Counted from the stretch's first letter, positions 30,426-40,079 are shown. The stretch: DNA of 64,000 nt from Bartonella ancashensis (GCF_001281405.1 NZ_CP010401.1:1-64000), one strand, 5' to 3'. Numbers and translations are program-made. The notes: generated by a model from the letters alone, not told the origin.

Positions 30426-31352
30426 ATGGCCTATGTTAGTTTACCATCTATGACAGCTGGAGATGGGGGGATAAGCCGTTATTTAGAAGAAATTCGTCGT
30501 TTCCCAATGCTAAAGCCAAAAGAAGAATATATGCTAGCGAAACGCTATCAGAAGTATAATGATTTGAAAGCCGCACACAGATTGGTAACCAGTCACCTAC
30601 GCCTTGTAGCTAAGATTGCAATAGGATATCGGGGGTACGGTCTGCCTATTGGGGAGGTTATTTCAGAAGGAAATATCGGGTTGATGCAAGCAGTGAAGCG
30701 TTTTGAGCCAGAACGTGGTTTTCGCCTTGCAACCTATGCAATGTGGTGGATAAAAGCTTCAATTCAGGAGTATGTTCTGAGATCTTGGAGTTTAGTAAAA
30801 GTAGGAACAACTTCTAATCAAAAGCGCTTGTTCTTTAATCTACGTAAATTAAAAAGCAAACTTCAAGCTTTTGATAATAGTGATCTTAATGCAGAACAAG
30901 TTAAGAAAATTGCAACCAAGTTGAATGTGACAGAAGATGAAGTCGTATCTATGAATCATCGACTCAGTGGTGATGTATCTCTCAATACACCATTGCGTAC
31001 AGGTGATGATGAGCGTGGCGAATGGCAAAATTTGCTAATTGACGACGCAAACAGTCAAGAGCAGGTTTTAATTGAGCAAGATGAACACAACAAACGTCGC
31101 TCCGTGTTAATGAGTGCTATGAATATTTTGAACGAACGTGAACGGCGTATATTTCAAGCACGTCGATTAAGTGATCCCACGTTAACGCTAGAAGATCTTT
31201 CTGCTGAGTTTAACATAAGCCGTGAACGTGTAAGACAAATTGAAATGCGTGCATTTGAAAAAGTGCAAAATTTTATCAAAGCTTCTTTTTTATCTACCCC
31301 AAAATTGCGTCATGCCAAACTGCACCATGAAGGAGCAAATGCGCATATTTAA
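30426..31352 (+). CDS. rpoH: RNA polymerase heat-shock sigma factor (sigma-32)
   Basis: A 308-residue sigma-70-family factor. Region 2 contains SHLRLVAKIAIGYRGYGLPI and RFEPERGFRLATYAMWWIKA. The RpoH box region follows (LVKVGTTSNQKRLFFNLRKL), and region 4.2 is the HTH TLEDLSAEFNISRERVRQIE. I choose the ATG at 30426 because GGAAGG lies at normal spacing before it; an in-frame codon at 30381 would add 15 unconserved residues. It directs heat-shock genes. Located about 130 bases downstream of rluD, enough for its own promoter. Confidence 0.95.
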   Translation: MAYVSLPSMTAGDGGISRYLEEIRRFPMLKPKEEYMLAKRYQKYNDLKAAHRLVTSHLRLVAKIAIGYRGYGLPIGEVISEGNIGLMQAVKRFEPERGFRLATYAMWWIKASIQEYVLRSWSLVKVGTTSNQKRLFFNLRKLKSKLQAFDNSDLNAEQVKKIATKLNVTEDEVVSMNHRLSGDVSLNTPLRTGDDERGEWQNLLIDDANSQEQVLIEQDEHNKRRSVLMSAMNILNERERRIFQARRLSDPTLTLEDLSAEFNISRERVRQIEMRAFEKVQNFIKASFLSTPKLRHAKLHHEGANAHI

Positions 31353-31385
31353 TATATATCTAGAGCTTTCCCCTCCTCTATAAAT

Positions 31386-32891
31386 TTAAGGACCAACAGG
31401 TGGGGAGACTGTTCCAGTGGGTGGGATGCTCTTTGTCTTGCCGATGTCAGCATCTTTCTTTATCGAATCGAGTTCCTTTGGTTGATTATCTTGTGTGAAC
31501 CACTTCCCAATAACTTCATTAAAAATTTTCTTTCCGGTTCTCCCTTTCGAAAAAATGAGTTCGTTTGTACGACCGTTTTTATCATCCATAATCAAATGGA
31601 TCCAATCTAATTGACGCATCAACTGTAAATTACGGTTAAGAAATGGATGATGGCCACTTAACGCAATAAGAAAAAAATTATCATCAACCTTAGCAATGGA
31701 AGTCTTGGTTAGAGCTTGACCAGCAGATTGTTCACTTACTTTAAAAGTTAAAGCCTTAATATTGCTTATAGCTTGACCTAAAAATTTATCAGACGTAATG
31801 AAAATGAGATCCATAATATATGCTGCAGGTAGAGAAGAATCTACATTGCGGTGTAGCACCAGTCGTAATGAAACCCCTTCATCAGGAATTTTCATATCAC
31901 CTCGTATAGCCAATTCTTCTGACTTACCTTCAGTAGCATCCCCCCTTATGAGAGACCACTGCACTTCCCCTGTTACTACATTTTCTGTCTCATAATCTGT
32001 CCGCATTTGATACAACACAGCTTCACCTGCATACTCAACAGCTTCCATCTCAGAGGTAGTAATTGCCAAGACTTCTTCGTCATTCAGGATTTTTGTATCC
32101 TTAGCAAATCCTGCATCAATTTCACTTCCATCTTCTAATAAACGTTGAGTTAATTTTCGATCAACATAAGCTTCTGTTGCTGATACATCAGAAGTGTAAA
32201 TATTAAATTCTTGCAATGAATGATCTTTCAGCACGAATATACGTTTACTAATCAGGAAAATACTAATTAAAAAAATGGTAAAACTAATAAAAGAAAAAAT
32301 GCCCACTAAAATGCGTTTTTTTAGAGATGATCTATTGGCACGCCGCAAAGCTTGAGAAAAAATATGTGAAACAATATGAACATTATCCCCTGCTACAGAA
32401 GAAATTCTGGAATTCTTAACTATTCTCTCCTCAAGATCCCAATCCATCTCACATATGAGATTGCCCATATTAACAAATTCTGCATCTGGCACGGTGATCA
32501 TTTCAGAAGATGTGTATGATTCTCCGTTTTTGTTTGCGTCAACGACAGATATTTTCCGTTCTCTCTCCGTTCCCAAAACTGAAATAGAATCGCTTTGTGA
32601 AGATACAAAATCTCGTTCAATCCTGTCACCCTCCCATTCATCCGTAAAACGCCATCCAATAGCTGAAGAGAGCAACTCTTTATCAAGAGCTAAATACCCC
32701 TCCTCTACTATAGTAATAGCATCGCGCAAGGACTTTCTTTGTCTCTCTATTACCGCTTTTGATACTTTTTCTTCTATAAATTTACGCTCCAGAGCATCAA
32801 CAGCCCGTTCATATACCCGCTCACGCAACTGTGTGGTAGCATTACCTTGAGCATCAATTGTCTTCTTTAAGATTCTAACAAAATCTACCAT
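31386..32891 (-). CDS. Conserved membrane protein, function unknown
   Basis: 501 residues. An N-terminal charged helical region (FVRILKKTIDAQGNATTQLRERVYERA) is followed by an acidic, variable stretch. One transmembrane helix near residues 190-215 (ILVGIFSFISFTIFLISIFL) precedes a C-terminal region of beta character, presumably periplasmic. I recognise this only as a conserved hypothetical of Bartonella and relatives. The layout, a cytoplasmic N-terminus and a periplasmic C-terminus joined by one helix, would suit a sensor or scaffold, but that is speculation. Convergent with rpoH. Confidence 0.7.
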   Translation of the reverse strand: MVDFVRILKKTIDAQGNATTQLRERVYERAVDALERKFIEEKVSKAVIERQRKSLRDAITIVEEGYLALDKELLSSAIGWRFTDEWEGDRIERDFVSSQSDSISVLGTERERKISVVDANKNGESYTSSEMITVPDAEFVNMGNLICEMDWDLEERIVKNSRISSVAGDNVHIVSHIFSQALRRANRSSLKKRILVGIFSFISFTIFLISIFLISKRIFVLKDHSLQEFNIYTSDVSATEAYVDRKLTQRLLEDGSEIDAGFAKDTKILNDEEVLAITTSEMEAVEYAGEAVLYQMRTDYETENVVTGEVQWSLIRGDATEGKSEELAIRGDMKIPDEGVSLRLVLHRNVDSSLPAAYIMDLIFITSDKFLGQAISNIKALTFKVSEQSAGQALTKTSIAKVDDNFFLIALSGHHPFLNRNLQLMRQLDWIHLIMDDKNGRTNELIFSKGRTGKKIFNEVIGKWFTQDNQPKELDSIKKDADIGKTKSIPPTGTVSPPVGP

Positions 32892-33131
32892 AGCCTATAC
32901 AGTCTTTCTTAAAATCTAAGAGAAAAATTTTCAGCCCACGGATCTCCAACATTTCAGCTTTTTTATCCTCATCTATTAACAATCATTTCCAAAATATAGA
33001 TTATGTTAAACTGCTTAACACGAACATAAATGTAGTGGATGTACTATCTTTTCCTAATATCCCTAAGACTTTACCTAATTCAAAAATTGACAAACAGAAA
33101 GATAAAATCCAATATTCAACGTAGGAGATAA

Positions 33132-34421
33132 CTAATCTGCAAAAGGATCAACAATTAAAACAGTATCATCACGTTCAGGACTTGTTGACAACAGTGCTAC
33201 CGGTACACCAACAAGTTCCTCAATGCGACGTATGTACTTGATAGCTTGAGGTGGTAATTGCTCCAAACTCAATGTTCCTGCTGTTGTCTCCATCCACCCC
33301 TCCAACGTTTCATAAATCGGCTTTACACGGATCTGCGCTTCTGCACAAGAGGGCAGATAATCAATTTTCCTACCATCAATTTCGTAACCAATACAAATTT
33401 CAATTTTGTCTAAACCATCCAAAACATCAAGCTTCGTTAAAGCGATACCATGAACGCCACAAATACTAACCATCTGACGTACTAAGACAGAATCAAACCA
33501 ACCACATCGTCGTTTTCTTCCCGTTACAACACCAAATTCATTTCCGTTCTTTCCAAGAAATTCACCAATAGCATTTACCTGTTCTGTCGGAAACGGTCCC
33601 TCTCCTACACGTGTTGTGTAAGCTTTTGTAATTCCCAAAACATAATGAACCGCACCAGGCCCCATACCTGAACCCGTCAAAGCTTGGCTAGCAACTGTAT
33701 TGGAAGATGTTACATAAGGATAAGTCCCAAAATCATTATCCAATAATGCACCCTGTGCGCCTTCGAAAAGGATGCGTTTCCCCATTTGATTCTTTTCATT
33801 TAGAAGACGCCATGTACAATCCATAAAAGGTAAAATTTGATCAGCTGTCTGCATTAATTCATCATAAAGCGTTCCTGGATCCACTTCTGCAATTCCCATA
33901 CCACGACGTAAAGCATTATGATGTTTTAAAAGACGCTCAACTTTGGTCACGAGTGCATTTTTTTCTAACAAATCTATTATACGGATAGAGCGGCGACCCA
34001 CCTTATCTTCATAAGCAGGACCAATACCACGCTTTGTTGTTCCAATTGTTAAGCAAGAAACACTATCTTCCCAAACAGCATCAAGATCACGATGTACAGA
34101 AAGAATCAAAGAAGCATTTTCAGCAACACGTAAAATTTTTGGCGTAATTTCTACACCTTGATCACGCAATTTTTTTAACTCTGCGACAAAATGATGAGGA
34201 TCTACAACAACACCGTTACCAATAACAGATAATTTTCCACGCACTAAACCAGATGGCAACAGTGATAATTTATAACTAACTCCTCCAACAACCAGTGTAT
34301 GGCCCGCATTGTGTCCTCCTTGGTATCTCACCACAACATCTGCCTGCTCTGATAGCCAGTCCACAATTTTCCCCTTACCTTCATCTCCCCATTGTGTGCC
34401 GACGACTACTACATTGGCCAT
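33132..34421 (-). CDS. purA: Adenylosuccinate synthetase
   Basis: A 429-residue enzyme making adenylosuccinate from IMP, aspartate and GTP, the first committed step to AMP. It has the N-terminal [16 protein letters not shown] loop with its catalytic aspartate, the [14 protein letters not shown] histidine region, [13 protein letters not shown], and the C-terminal [13 protein letters not shown] motif. I place the start at 34421 ([10 protein letters not shown]), preceded by GGAGAAAATT; an upstream ATG at 34436 lacks support. Normal length, monocistronic. Confidence 0.96.
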   Translation of the reverse strand: MANVVVVGTQWGDEGKGKIVDWLSEQADVVVRYQGGHNAGHTLVVGGVSYKLSLLPSGLVRGKLSVIGNGVVVDPHHFVAELKKLRDQGVEITPKILRVAENASLILSVHRDLDAVWEDSVSCLTIGTTKRGIGPAYEDKVGRRSIRIIDLLEKNALVTKVERLLKHHNALRRGMGIAEVDPGTLYDELMQTADQILPFMDCTWRLLNEKNQMGKRILFEGAQGALLDNDFGTYPYVTSSNTVASQALTGSGMGPGAVHYVLGITKAYTTRVGEGPFPTEQVNAIGEFLGKNGNEFGVVTGRKRRCGWFDSVLVRQMVSICGVHGIALTKLDVLDGLDKIEICIGYEIDGRKIDYLPSCAEAQIRVKPIYETLEGWMETTAGTLSLEQLPPQAIKYIRRIEELVGVPVALLSTSPERDDTVLIVDPFAD

Positions 34422-34585
34422 AATTTTCTCCATCACGTTGAGTACAACAATACCAAAACCTTAAAACACATGTTCCCTTATAACGAAACATCATGGTGAG
34501 TGCGATTCCCTGCTTCAATTTTTTTCAATCCCCGCATTACTTAACATTAAATTTCTCAGTAGTACACAAAACGCCAAGAATGATT

Positions 34586-35749
34586 CTAAAGACGAAGCTT
34601 TTCAACCTGAAATGCCCACTCAAGCCATTCTGTTAATCGCTCTAAATCGAAAGATTCAACCGTTGCGCCCGCCCAAATTCGAAATCCTGGAGGAGCATTT
34701 CGGTGGGAACCGATATCGTATGCAACACCAGCTTCATCAAGACGAGAAACAACCGCATTCACAAACGATCTTTGCCTCTCAATATCCAAAGAATCAATCA
34801 TTGGATCCACGATAGCTAAACAAACAGATGTATTCGAACGTGTTTGTGGAACCTTTGCTAAATGCTCCAACCAAGCTGTTTTACGCACAAAAGCGTCAAG
34901 AATAGAAAAGTTTTTATTAGCTCGCTCTATTAATTCCTGTAATCCGCCTAATGATTTTGCCCACTTCAACGCATCAAGATAATCCTCAACACACAGTAAA
35001 GACGGTGTATTAATTGTTTCCCCATTAAAAATATTTTCATTAAGTTTTCCATTTGTTGTTATACGGAATATTTTGGGTAATGGCCAAGATGGAATATATT
35101 TCTCTAATCGTTCAACAGCACGAGGACTCAAAGTCAACATACCATGTGCTGCTTCACTTCCCAAAACTTTTTGCCATGAAAACGTAACAACATCTAATTT
35201 CAAAAATTCAACATTTTGAGCAAAAACCGCAGACGTTGCATCACAAATTGTTAATCCTAAACGCTTATCTGGAATAAAACCTGCATTAGGGACACGCACG
35301 CCCGAAGTCGTCCCGTTCCACGTAAACACAACATCCCTATTAAAATCAATTTTCTTTAAGTCAGGTAATTCACCATAAGGTGCTTCTAATCGTCGAACAT
35401 CAGAAAGTTTGAGTTGCTGTACAACATCTGTAATCCAATCTAAGCCAAAACTTTCCCATGCTACCATATCAATGCCGCGTTCTCCCAGTAGGGACCATAA
35501 AGCGATTTCTATAGCTCCTGTATCTGAGGCAGGAACAATAGCAACACGATAATCAGAAGGAATCTCAAGAATATCACGCGTTAAACTAATTGCTTCTACA
35601 AGTTTTAATTGCCCTATTTTTGAGCGATGCGAACGTCCAACTGGTGCATTTTTCAGAACCTCGGTAGTCCATCCAGGCCTCTTTTTACAAGGACCTGAAG
35701 AAAAATTAGGGTTATTTGGACGGCAAACTGGTTCAGTCAATATCATCAT
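34586..35749 (-). CDS. serC: Phosphoserine aminotransferase
   Basis: A 387-residue PLP enzyme of serine (and pyridoxine) biosynthesis. It begins with the SerC-type substrate loop [18 protein letters not shown] and has [14 protein letters not shown], the PLP-lysine region [17 protein letters not shown] and a C-terminal segment with [10 protein letters not shown]. The length matches the alphaproteobacterial subfamily. serA, which often follows serC, is not here; ~150 bases later comes purA. The start is one of two adjacent ATG codons. Confidence 0.94.
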   Translation of the reverse strand: MMILTEPVCRPNNPNFSSGPCKKRPGWTTEVLKNAPVGRSHRSKIGQLKLVEAISLTRDILEIPSDYRVAIVPASDTGAIEIALWSLLGERGIDMVAWESFGLDWITDVVQQLKLSDVRRLEAPYGELPDLKKIDFNRDVVFTWNGTTSGVRVPNAGFIPDKRLGLTICDATSAVFAQNVEFLKLDVVTFSWQKVLGSEAAHGMLTLSPRAVERLEKYIPSWPLPKIFRITTNGKLNENIFNGETINTPSLLCVEDYLDALKWAKSLGGLQELIERANKNFSILDAFVRKTAWLEHLAKVPQTRSNTSVCLAIVDPMIDSLDIERQRSFVNAVVSRLDEAGVAYDIGSHRNAPPGFRIWAGATVESFDLERLTEWLEWAFQVEKLRL

Positions 35750-36149
35750 TATCTACCATTTCAGGTAATGTGAATCCCGTTGAGGCCATGGTAGCCTACC
35801 TAAAAATACTATAACAATAGACCATTGATAAAATTATCAAAAAATAACTCTATCGACCACATAATTACTGAAAATCTCGAATCATACGCTCTGCCAAAAC
35901 ATCTTCATTAGTCACATTTCCTACATCTAAACCGTTGTGAAAATCTCTTACATACTTCCCTTAAAGACAAAGTACTATATTGTGTCTGAAAAAGAAACAT
36001 AGTACCTGTCATCTTGGTTCCCTAAAAAATGATCATACCTAAAATACATGGGGTAAATTTATGAAAAATTGATTCTTTTTGTTTTTATAGCTAGACAGGA
36101 ATAACTTTAATGCTATAACCGCACACGTTTCATACATTTATTGGAACTT
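35750..36149. other. Spacer serC / tRNA-Phe with perfect palindrome
   Basis: About 400 bases. A perfect 16-base inverted repeat TTGATAA-AA-TTATCAA lies at 35825-35840, about 75 bases upstream of serC. Its symmetry and position would suit an operator, but no regulator can be named. The tRNA-Phe promoter should be at the right end. No gene is seen. Confidence 0.4.
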
Positions 36150-36225
<76 letters not shown>

Positions 36226-36260
36226 TGTGGTCTTTTTCACTGTTTAACATATTGATTTAA

Positions 36261-36305
36261 TTGATCTTTTTTTAAAGTGAGGGATAATATAATAAAAGTG
36301 AGGGA
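36261..36305 (+). promoter_or_regulatory. Putative promoter with 11-bp direct repeats
   Basis: TTGATC at 36261-36266 and GATAAT at 36283-36288 are separated by 16 bases and resemble sigma-70 boxes. AAAGTGAGGGA occurs twice, at 36274-36284 and 36295-36305, exactly 21 bases apart, overlapping and following the candidate -10. That spacing places both copies on the same face of the helix, as for a dimeric regulator. This lies about 115-145 bases upstream of the DUF1561 gene. No regulator is known to me for this motif. Confidence 0.35.
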
Positions 36306-36418
36306 ATAGGATTTTCCAACTTGCCTCTGCAAACCTCATCAAAATTGACCTTTACAAGCGGAATTATTCGACTAATTTATAAACAATCACAGAGGGGAGA
36401 AAGTCAAAAGGAAACAAA

Positions 36419-38344
36419 ATGCAATTGAAGCTGTTGTTATTTTTCTTTAGCTTATTATTGACTCTTCATACTTCTTTTGCAGCTCCTATTCCTCTTCAAG
36501 TGATACAAACACTTCCTCAGACTCCTGGTGATAGGGCTATTCGCGTTAAAGTCCATACAGGGAAAGAGTATTGCTATACCCCAACATTTGTGGACGGTGA
36601 AGGTTACGTTTACATCGGGGATTGCACTTATGGTAAAGTGGCCAGATATGATCTCTTTCAAAGAATAGCCTGGAAGATCAATGGTGTTTGGCTATGTATG
36701 ACAGCCCCTAGTTCAGTTACAGGTATTGGTGAAAAATCTACAGCTGAGTGGGGTTATATTTTATTAAGACCTTGTGTGATCAATGATCCCAACCAACAAT
36801 GGATCATTAAACAAGATGCCTTTTATACAGCCAATGAAAATTTCCGTGTGAAAGATTATAAATGGTATGCTTATATTTCAAAAAACCCGAATGATTACTA
36901 CGATCATACCTTAGTTCCTACAATGAATCGGTGGGAAAACATTGTGGCTACTCCTGTGAATATTAATCTCAAAATGTTCATAGGCTGGAATCTTGCAAGT
37001 GGCCCTAGCCTCTCTAGGTACTACATAGCAGATGATGGATCTAAATCAGACGTTTTTGATCTCTACTACAATCCTGAAAATGGCCACATTGCCAGATATT
37101 TTCCTTCCACGGGAGCAATGTCTTGTATGGTTTCTCAACAATCTTCTTCAGAAAATTGGAATTGGATCAAATGGATATTGTGCAAAGATACTGTCACTGC
37201 TAAACAAGACATTGCATCCTGGGACATTTCTTTGTTTACTAGACGTGAGGGAACACTTACGGATTATAAAGGTAATTTTTTAAGAGTGACCCAATATGGC
37301 CCCAATTGGGGTTCCCCTTATACAGCTAAGCCTGATTACCTTGAAAAAGACACAACAAACTCCCCAAAATCTAACTTTATTTTTTCTTATGACATGGAGC
37401 GATGGAATCGCTATGTCGATGGGAATTTAGGGAACACACTTGCTTATTGCCCTGCTCCTGGAACAAAGGAGAATGTCGCTAAGATACGAGTAAAACGGTC
37501 TTTACCTCATGATTTTCATTTTACCGATCAATGGAAAAGAAGACTATGGGAAATTGCTGTAAGCAGTACCCCTATGGGCTTAGAAACAATTGGCCTTTGT
37601 GGCCCCTGTATGGTGCAAACTATACAAATGCTTGCTGAATTACAAACACGTTATCAAAGAGAACCCTTTCAAGACAGAGAAGGTTATTTCTTTAATACGC
37701 AAGAACGTATAGATCCATTTATCTCACTTCGTACTAGATTTCCTGAGCTTACACGAAGACTTGAAAATATACGTATTAATCATGATAGGCCTTATCATGT
37801 AGGAGAAGATTTTATAACGCGAATGAATAGATTAGCTCGTGCAATGGCATTAACGATGCTACCTCAATATGAGTGGAGGCCCTTGACTCCTGCAAGAACT
37901 GAAGAAGAGATGATAAGAAGGATTAGAGATATATTACGTGCTCCTAGTGGAACACTTTGGTTTTCTGTAACTATTAGAGAAGATGAACGAGTCCGCTTCC
38001 TTGGTCATGCCCAACCTATTATAAGAACAGGAAACGGAGTCATAATATTACCTACCAACACATCTGGTACAACTTTGGAACAATTCAGAGAGTATTTTAC
38101 CCCTATAACAGATCCACAGACAGCGCTTTTTGAACTTTCGCGAGGCAGTAGCACTAGAACTCAAATTCGGTCAATTGCATTTTTTCAAATGACTCAATTA
38201 GATGAAATTCCTCTGAGTCTGTACGTATCTCAAAGCAATTGTACTGGAGAAGGTGATGGTAGAAGAGGCAATAAAGAACTTCCAAGAGCTTCTCTCCTTA
38301 ATCAGTGTGGCATTAGCAGCAATAGCAGATGTGCGATTCAATAA
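36419..38344 (+). CDS. Secreted DUF1561 (PF07598, virulence-modifying-like) protein
   Basis: 641 residues with a clear Sec signal peptide (LLLFFFSLLLTLHTSFA, cleavage near residue 21). Residues ~40-350 look like a ricin-B-type lectin region, with a QxW-type QQW at 126-128 and paired cysteines (C52, C69, C93, C119, C237, C256, C345). Residues ~370-630 form a separate C-terminal domain starting at the GLCGPCMVQT segment (C395, C398). I recognise this as DUF1561, the family expanded in pathogenic Leptospira as virulence-modifying exotoxins and found in some Bartonella. In Leptospira the N-terminal part binds glycans and the C-terminal part is the toxic domain. The start has AAAAGGAAAC upstream. 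The gene lies between tRNA-Phe and prophage lysis genes, on the opposite strand, as cargo genes often do. Confidence 0.75.
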   Translation: MQLKLLLFFFSLLLTLHTSFAAPIPLQVIQTLPQTPGDRAIRVKVHTGKEYCYTPTFVDGEGYVYIGDCTYGKVARYDLFQRIAWKINGVWLCMTAPSSVTGIGEKSTAEWGYILLRPCVINDPNQQWIIKQDAFYTANENFRVKDYKWYAYISKNPNDYYDHTLVPTMNRWENIVATPVNINLKMFIGWNLASGPSLSRYYIADDGSKSDVFDLYYNPENGHIARYFPSTGAMSCMVSQQSSSENWNWIKWILCKDTVTAKQDIASWDISLFTRREGTLTDYKGNFLRVTQYGPNWGSPYTAKPDYLEKDTTNSPKSNFIFSYDMERWNRYVDGNLGNTLAYCPAPGTKENVAKIRVKRSLPHDFHFTDQWKRRLWEIAVSSTPMGLETIGLCGPCMVQTIQMLAELQTRYQREPFQDREGYFFNTQERIDPFISLRTRFPELTRRLENIRINHDRPYHVGEDFITRMNRLARAMALTMLPQYEWRPLTPARTEEEMIRRIRDILRAPSGTLWFSVTIREDERVRFLGHAQPIIRTGNGVIILPTNTSGTTLEQFREYFTPITDPQTALFELSRGSSTRTQIRSIAFFQMTQLDEIPLSLYVSQSNCTGEGDGRRGNKELPRASLLNQCGISSNSRCAIQ

Positions 38345-38346
38345 AA

Positions 38347-38360
38347 TTAACAATTGTTAA
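38347..38360. repeat. Perfect 14-bp palindrome between convergent genes
   Basis: TTAACAATTGTTAA directly follows the stop of the DUF1561 gene, and a run of A follows on the plus strand. Read from the minus strand this is a T-run before a stem, so it is not a standard terminator for either strand. It may be a weak bidirectional terminator or a binding site. Confidence 0.3.
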
Positions 38361-38405
38361 AAAAATGAATGTTCCTAAACTCTTTTAATGGACAGTGGCA
38401 TAGCC

Positions 38406-38624
38406 TTAATTCTTTGCAAGCCATTGCTTCAAATGTGTGAAGATCGTATCAAGTGCATTAATCAAACGCTCAAGATCAAGCACTAACAAAAATATGATAA
38501 GTACTATCCATCGCGTTAAACGAGACATCATTTTCACACCCTGGTAAGTACTTATCATCTCTTGCAAAAGCTCTTTCTCTGATTCTGTGAGTTCTACGTT
38601 TTTGTTACTTTGTCTTCTTGCCAT
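38406..38624 (-). CDS. Small phage membrane protein, last gene of lysis cassette
   Basis: 72 residues from the ATG at 38624 (MARRQSNKNVELTESEKE). A charged helix is followed by one hydrophobic segment (WIVLIIFLLVLDLERLINAL) and an amphipathic C-terminus. It overlaps the end of the Rz1-like gene by 20 bases, so it is part of the same translationally nested cassette. A holin or antiholin role is possible from context and topology, but I do not recognise the family, and a single membrane span would fit only a class III-type holin. Confidence 0.5.
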   Translation of the reverse strand: MARRQSNKNVELTESEKELLQEMISTYQGVKMMSRLTRWIVLIIFLLVLDLERLINALDTIFTHLKQWLAKN

Positions 38625-38820
38625 GTTGCCAACCACACATATCTTCACCCTGCTTATTGTGCTTTAAGAGATCTCTTGCCAAATTCGGACTCATCATATC
38701 TAGGTCTTGGCGCTCTAAATAAATTGGTAACCAACCAATACAAGACGTTTGTTCATTTGTAGCGCAACCATTGAGAAAGATCAGCACGCACATCAGCATC
38801 ACTTTTTCTGTTAATCTCAT
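38605..38820 (-). CDS. Rz1-like outer-membrane spanin lipoprotein
   Basis: A 71-residue protein with a lipoprotein signal: MRLTEKVMLMCVLIFLNGC, lipobox LNGC. The short mature part contains CIGWLPIYLERQDLDMMSP and a HNKQGEDMCGW ending, a pattern I associate with small phage lysis lipoproteins. It begins inside the preceding Rz-like gene in another frame (68-base overlap), the hallmark arrangement of Rz/Rz1 o-spanins. It would fuse inner and outer membranes with its i-spanin partner at the end of lysis. Confidence 0.6.
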   Translation of the reverse strand: MRLTEKVMLMCVLIFLNGCATNEQTSCIGWLPIYLERQDLDMMSPNLARDLLKHNKQGEDMCGWQHGKKTK

Positions 38821-38977
38821 TTTCTACCCCAAGCCGTGTTTTTGCTATCTTTAATGCACGCTCTGTTTGCTGGTGCTGCTCAGCTTTCTTTCCAAGATCA
38901 AAGGCTTTTGCTAAAGCCATAAAAAAAGCAGCAAAAGCTGCTAGAGTAATCAGGAAATATTCTTTCAACCAGGTCAT
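38753..38977 (-). CDS. Rz-like inner-membrane spanin
   Basis: 74 residues from the ATG at 38977, which overlaps the lysozyme stop as ATGA. An N-terminal membrane helix (YFLITLAAFAAFFMALAKAF) is followed by a charged, probably coiled-coil helix (KKAEQHQQTERALKIAKTR). This is the topology of an i-spanin. Much longer in-frame upstream sequence lies within the lysozyme gene and is not expected to be translated in this frame. The Rz1-like lipoprotein gene overlaps its 3' part out of frame. Confidence 0.6.
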   Translation of the reverse strand: MTWLKEYFLITLAAFAAFFMALAKAFDLGKKAEQHQQTERALKIAKTRLGVENEINRKSDADVRADLSQWLRYK

Positions 38978-39636
38978 AAGCGTTTTTCTTGAAAACGTTT
39001 GGCAACAAAGACAATCCCTATACAGGCCGCTAAAACCATAATCGAAGCTAAAGCCCATTGCACAGGACCTTGCCCTGTCAAAATTCCTGTTAAACCTGAT
39101 AAGGATCCAATGATGGGAGCTAGTATTTCTGCTTTCAAAGAATGAGTTGGCTCTTTTGTTTCTACTTTTTGATAATTTGAACAAACATAAGCCCCTTTAA
39201 CCCAGAGCCCAGCTTCTGCTGCCCGACGATTGGCAAGCCCCTGTAAACGTTTGCCACCTGCCCTGATCCACTTTTGCAATTCAGCTGGGACGGATTCATA
39301 ATCACCTTTGTTCAGCTTTTTCAAAAGTGTAGAGGTACAAAAAGCTTCTGCTCCTACATTATAGCAAAACGACACAAGTGTAGCGAATTGCTCATCAGTC
39401 AAAGGAACAGTAACAGCCTGCTCAACAGTGCTCTCAAATTGTTTTAAATCTTGTTTCAGAATGGTTTCGGCTTGGCTTTCAGTGATTTTCATACCCTCTT
39501 GTACAATGGGCTCTCCTGCTTGTGCTGTATGGCCATAACCTATTGTCCATATCCCAATGGCATCTTGATAGGCATGCAAGCGCAGTCCTTCCCATTGCTT
39601 AATGAGTGCAAGTCCTTCCTTGGACATTTTCCGCAT
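38974..39636 (-). CDS. Phage endolysin, GH24 lysozyme with C-terminal membrane segments
   Basis: 220 residues. The N-terminal ~150 form a T4/lambda-type GH24 muramidase with the catalytic triad E16 (KQWEG), D25 (AYQD) and T31 (WTIGYGHT), and the fold-typical SFCYNVG. An unusual C-terminal extension has two hydrophobic stretches (ILAPIIGSLSGLTGIL and WALASIMVLAACIGIVFVA), ending in a basic tail. No N-terminal signal is present, so export depends on a holin or on the C-terminal membrane segments. Start ATG with GGGGAGA upstream. First gene of the lysis cassette. Confidence 0.88.
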   Translation of the reverse strand: MRKMSKEGLALIKQWEGLRLHAYQDAIGIWTIGYGHTAQAGEPIVQEGMKITESQAETILKQDLKQFESTVEQAVTVPLTDEQFATLVSFCYNVGAEAFCTSTLLKKLNKGDYESVPAELQKWIRAGGKRLQGLANRRAAEAGLWVKGAYVCSNYQKVETKEPTHSLKAEILAPIIGSLSGLTGILTGQGPVQWALASIMVLAACIGIVFVAKRFQEKRL

Positions 39637-39650
39637 ATGTCTCTCCCCAT

Positions 39651-39678
39651 AAAAAAAGCCTCTCCTTTACAGACAGGC
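39651..39678 (-). terminator. Rho-independent terminator-like hairpin before lysozyme
   Basis: On the minus strand GCCTGTCT, a short loop, then AGAGGC, followed by seven T. The stem is imperfect but GC-capped. The T-run ends only a few bases before the lysozyme ribosome binding site, so the hairpin lies in the leader of the lysis operon. It could end upstream transcripts or act as an antitermination-controlled gate. Confidence 0.5.
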
Positions 39679-39803
39679 CTCCGTTCGCTTCCATTTTTTA
39701 AAATAGATAATTTGTGATATTTTTATTCAAAAATGTAACTTATTTATTGACATTTGCAACTTATTATATTACATTATTTCGGAGTGAAATTGTCGAAATT
39801 ACT

Positions 39804-40079
39804 GTGATCAAAACATTTAAAAATAAAGATTTACAATCTCTTTGGGAAACAGGAAAAAGTAAAATTGATCACAAACTTCAACAGCGTATTCTTCGTCGTC
39901 TTGATGTACTTGAAGCAGCTTCTCAATTAAACGACATCAATTTACCAGGATACAATTTTCACAAATTAAGAGGTTTTGTTCCAACTCGCTACACTATCCA
40001 CGTTAATGGGCCGTGGTGTATCACATTCGAATTTGTTGGTGGTCACGTGATCCACCTTGATTTCGAGCAATATCACTAA
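39804..40079 (+). CDS. HigB-family toxin (RelE superfamily)
   Basis: 91 residues from a GTG at 39804, beginning VIKTFKNKDLQSLWETGKS. The pattern matches PF05015 HigB/RelE-like mRNA interferases, including QQRILRRLDVLEAA, LPGYNFHKLRG and the C-terminal DFEQYH. The ORF could extend to 39714, but those residues are hydrophobic and not family-like. An antitoxin gene follows 24 bases later, the toxin-first order typical of higBA. Its host RNA target is not predictable. Confidence 0.82.
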   Translation: MIKTFKNKDLQSLWETGKSKIDHKLQQRILRRLDVLEAASQLNDINLPGYNFHKLRGFVPTRYTIHVNGPWCITFEFVGGHVIHLDFEQYH

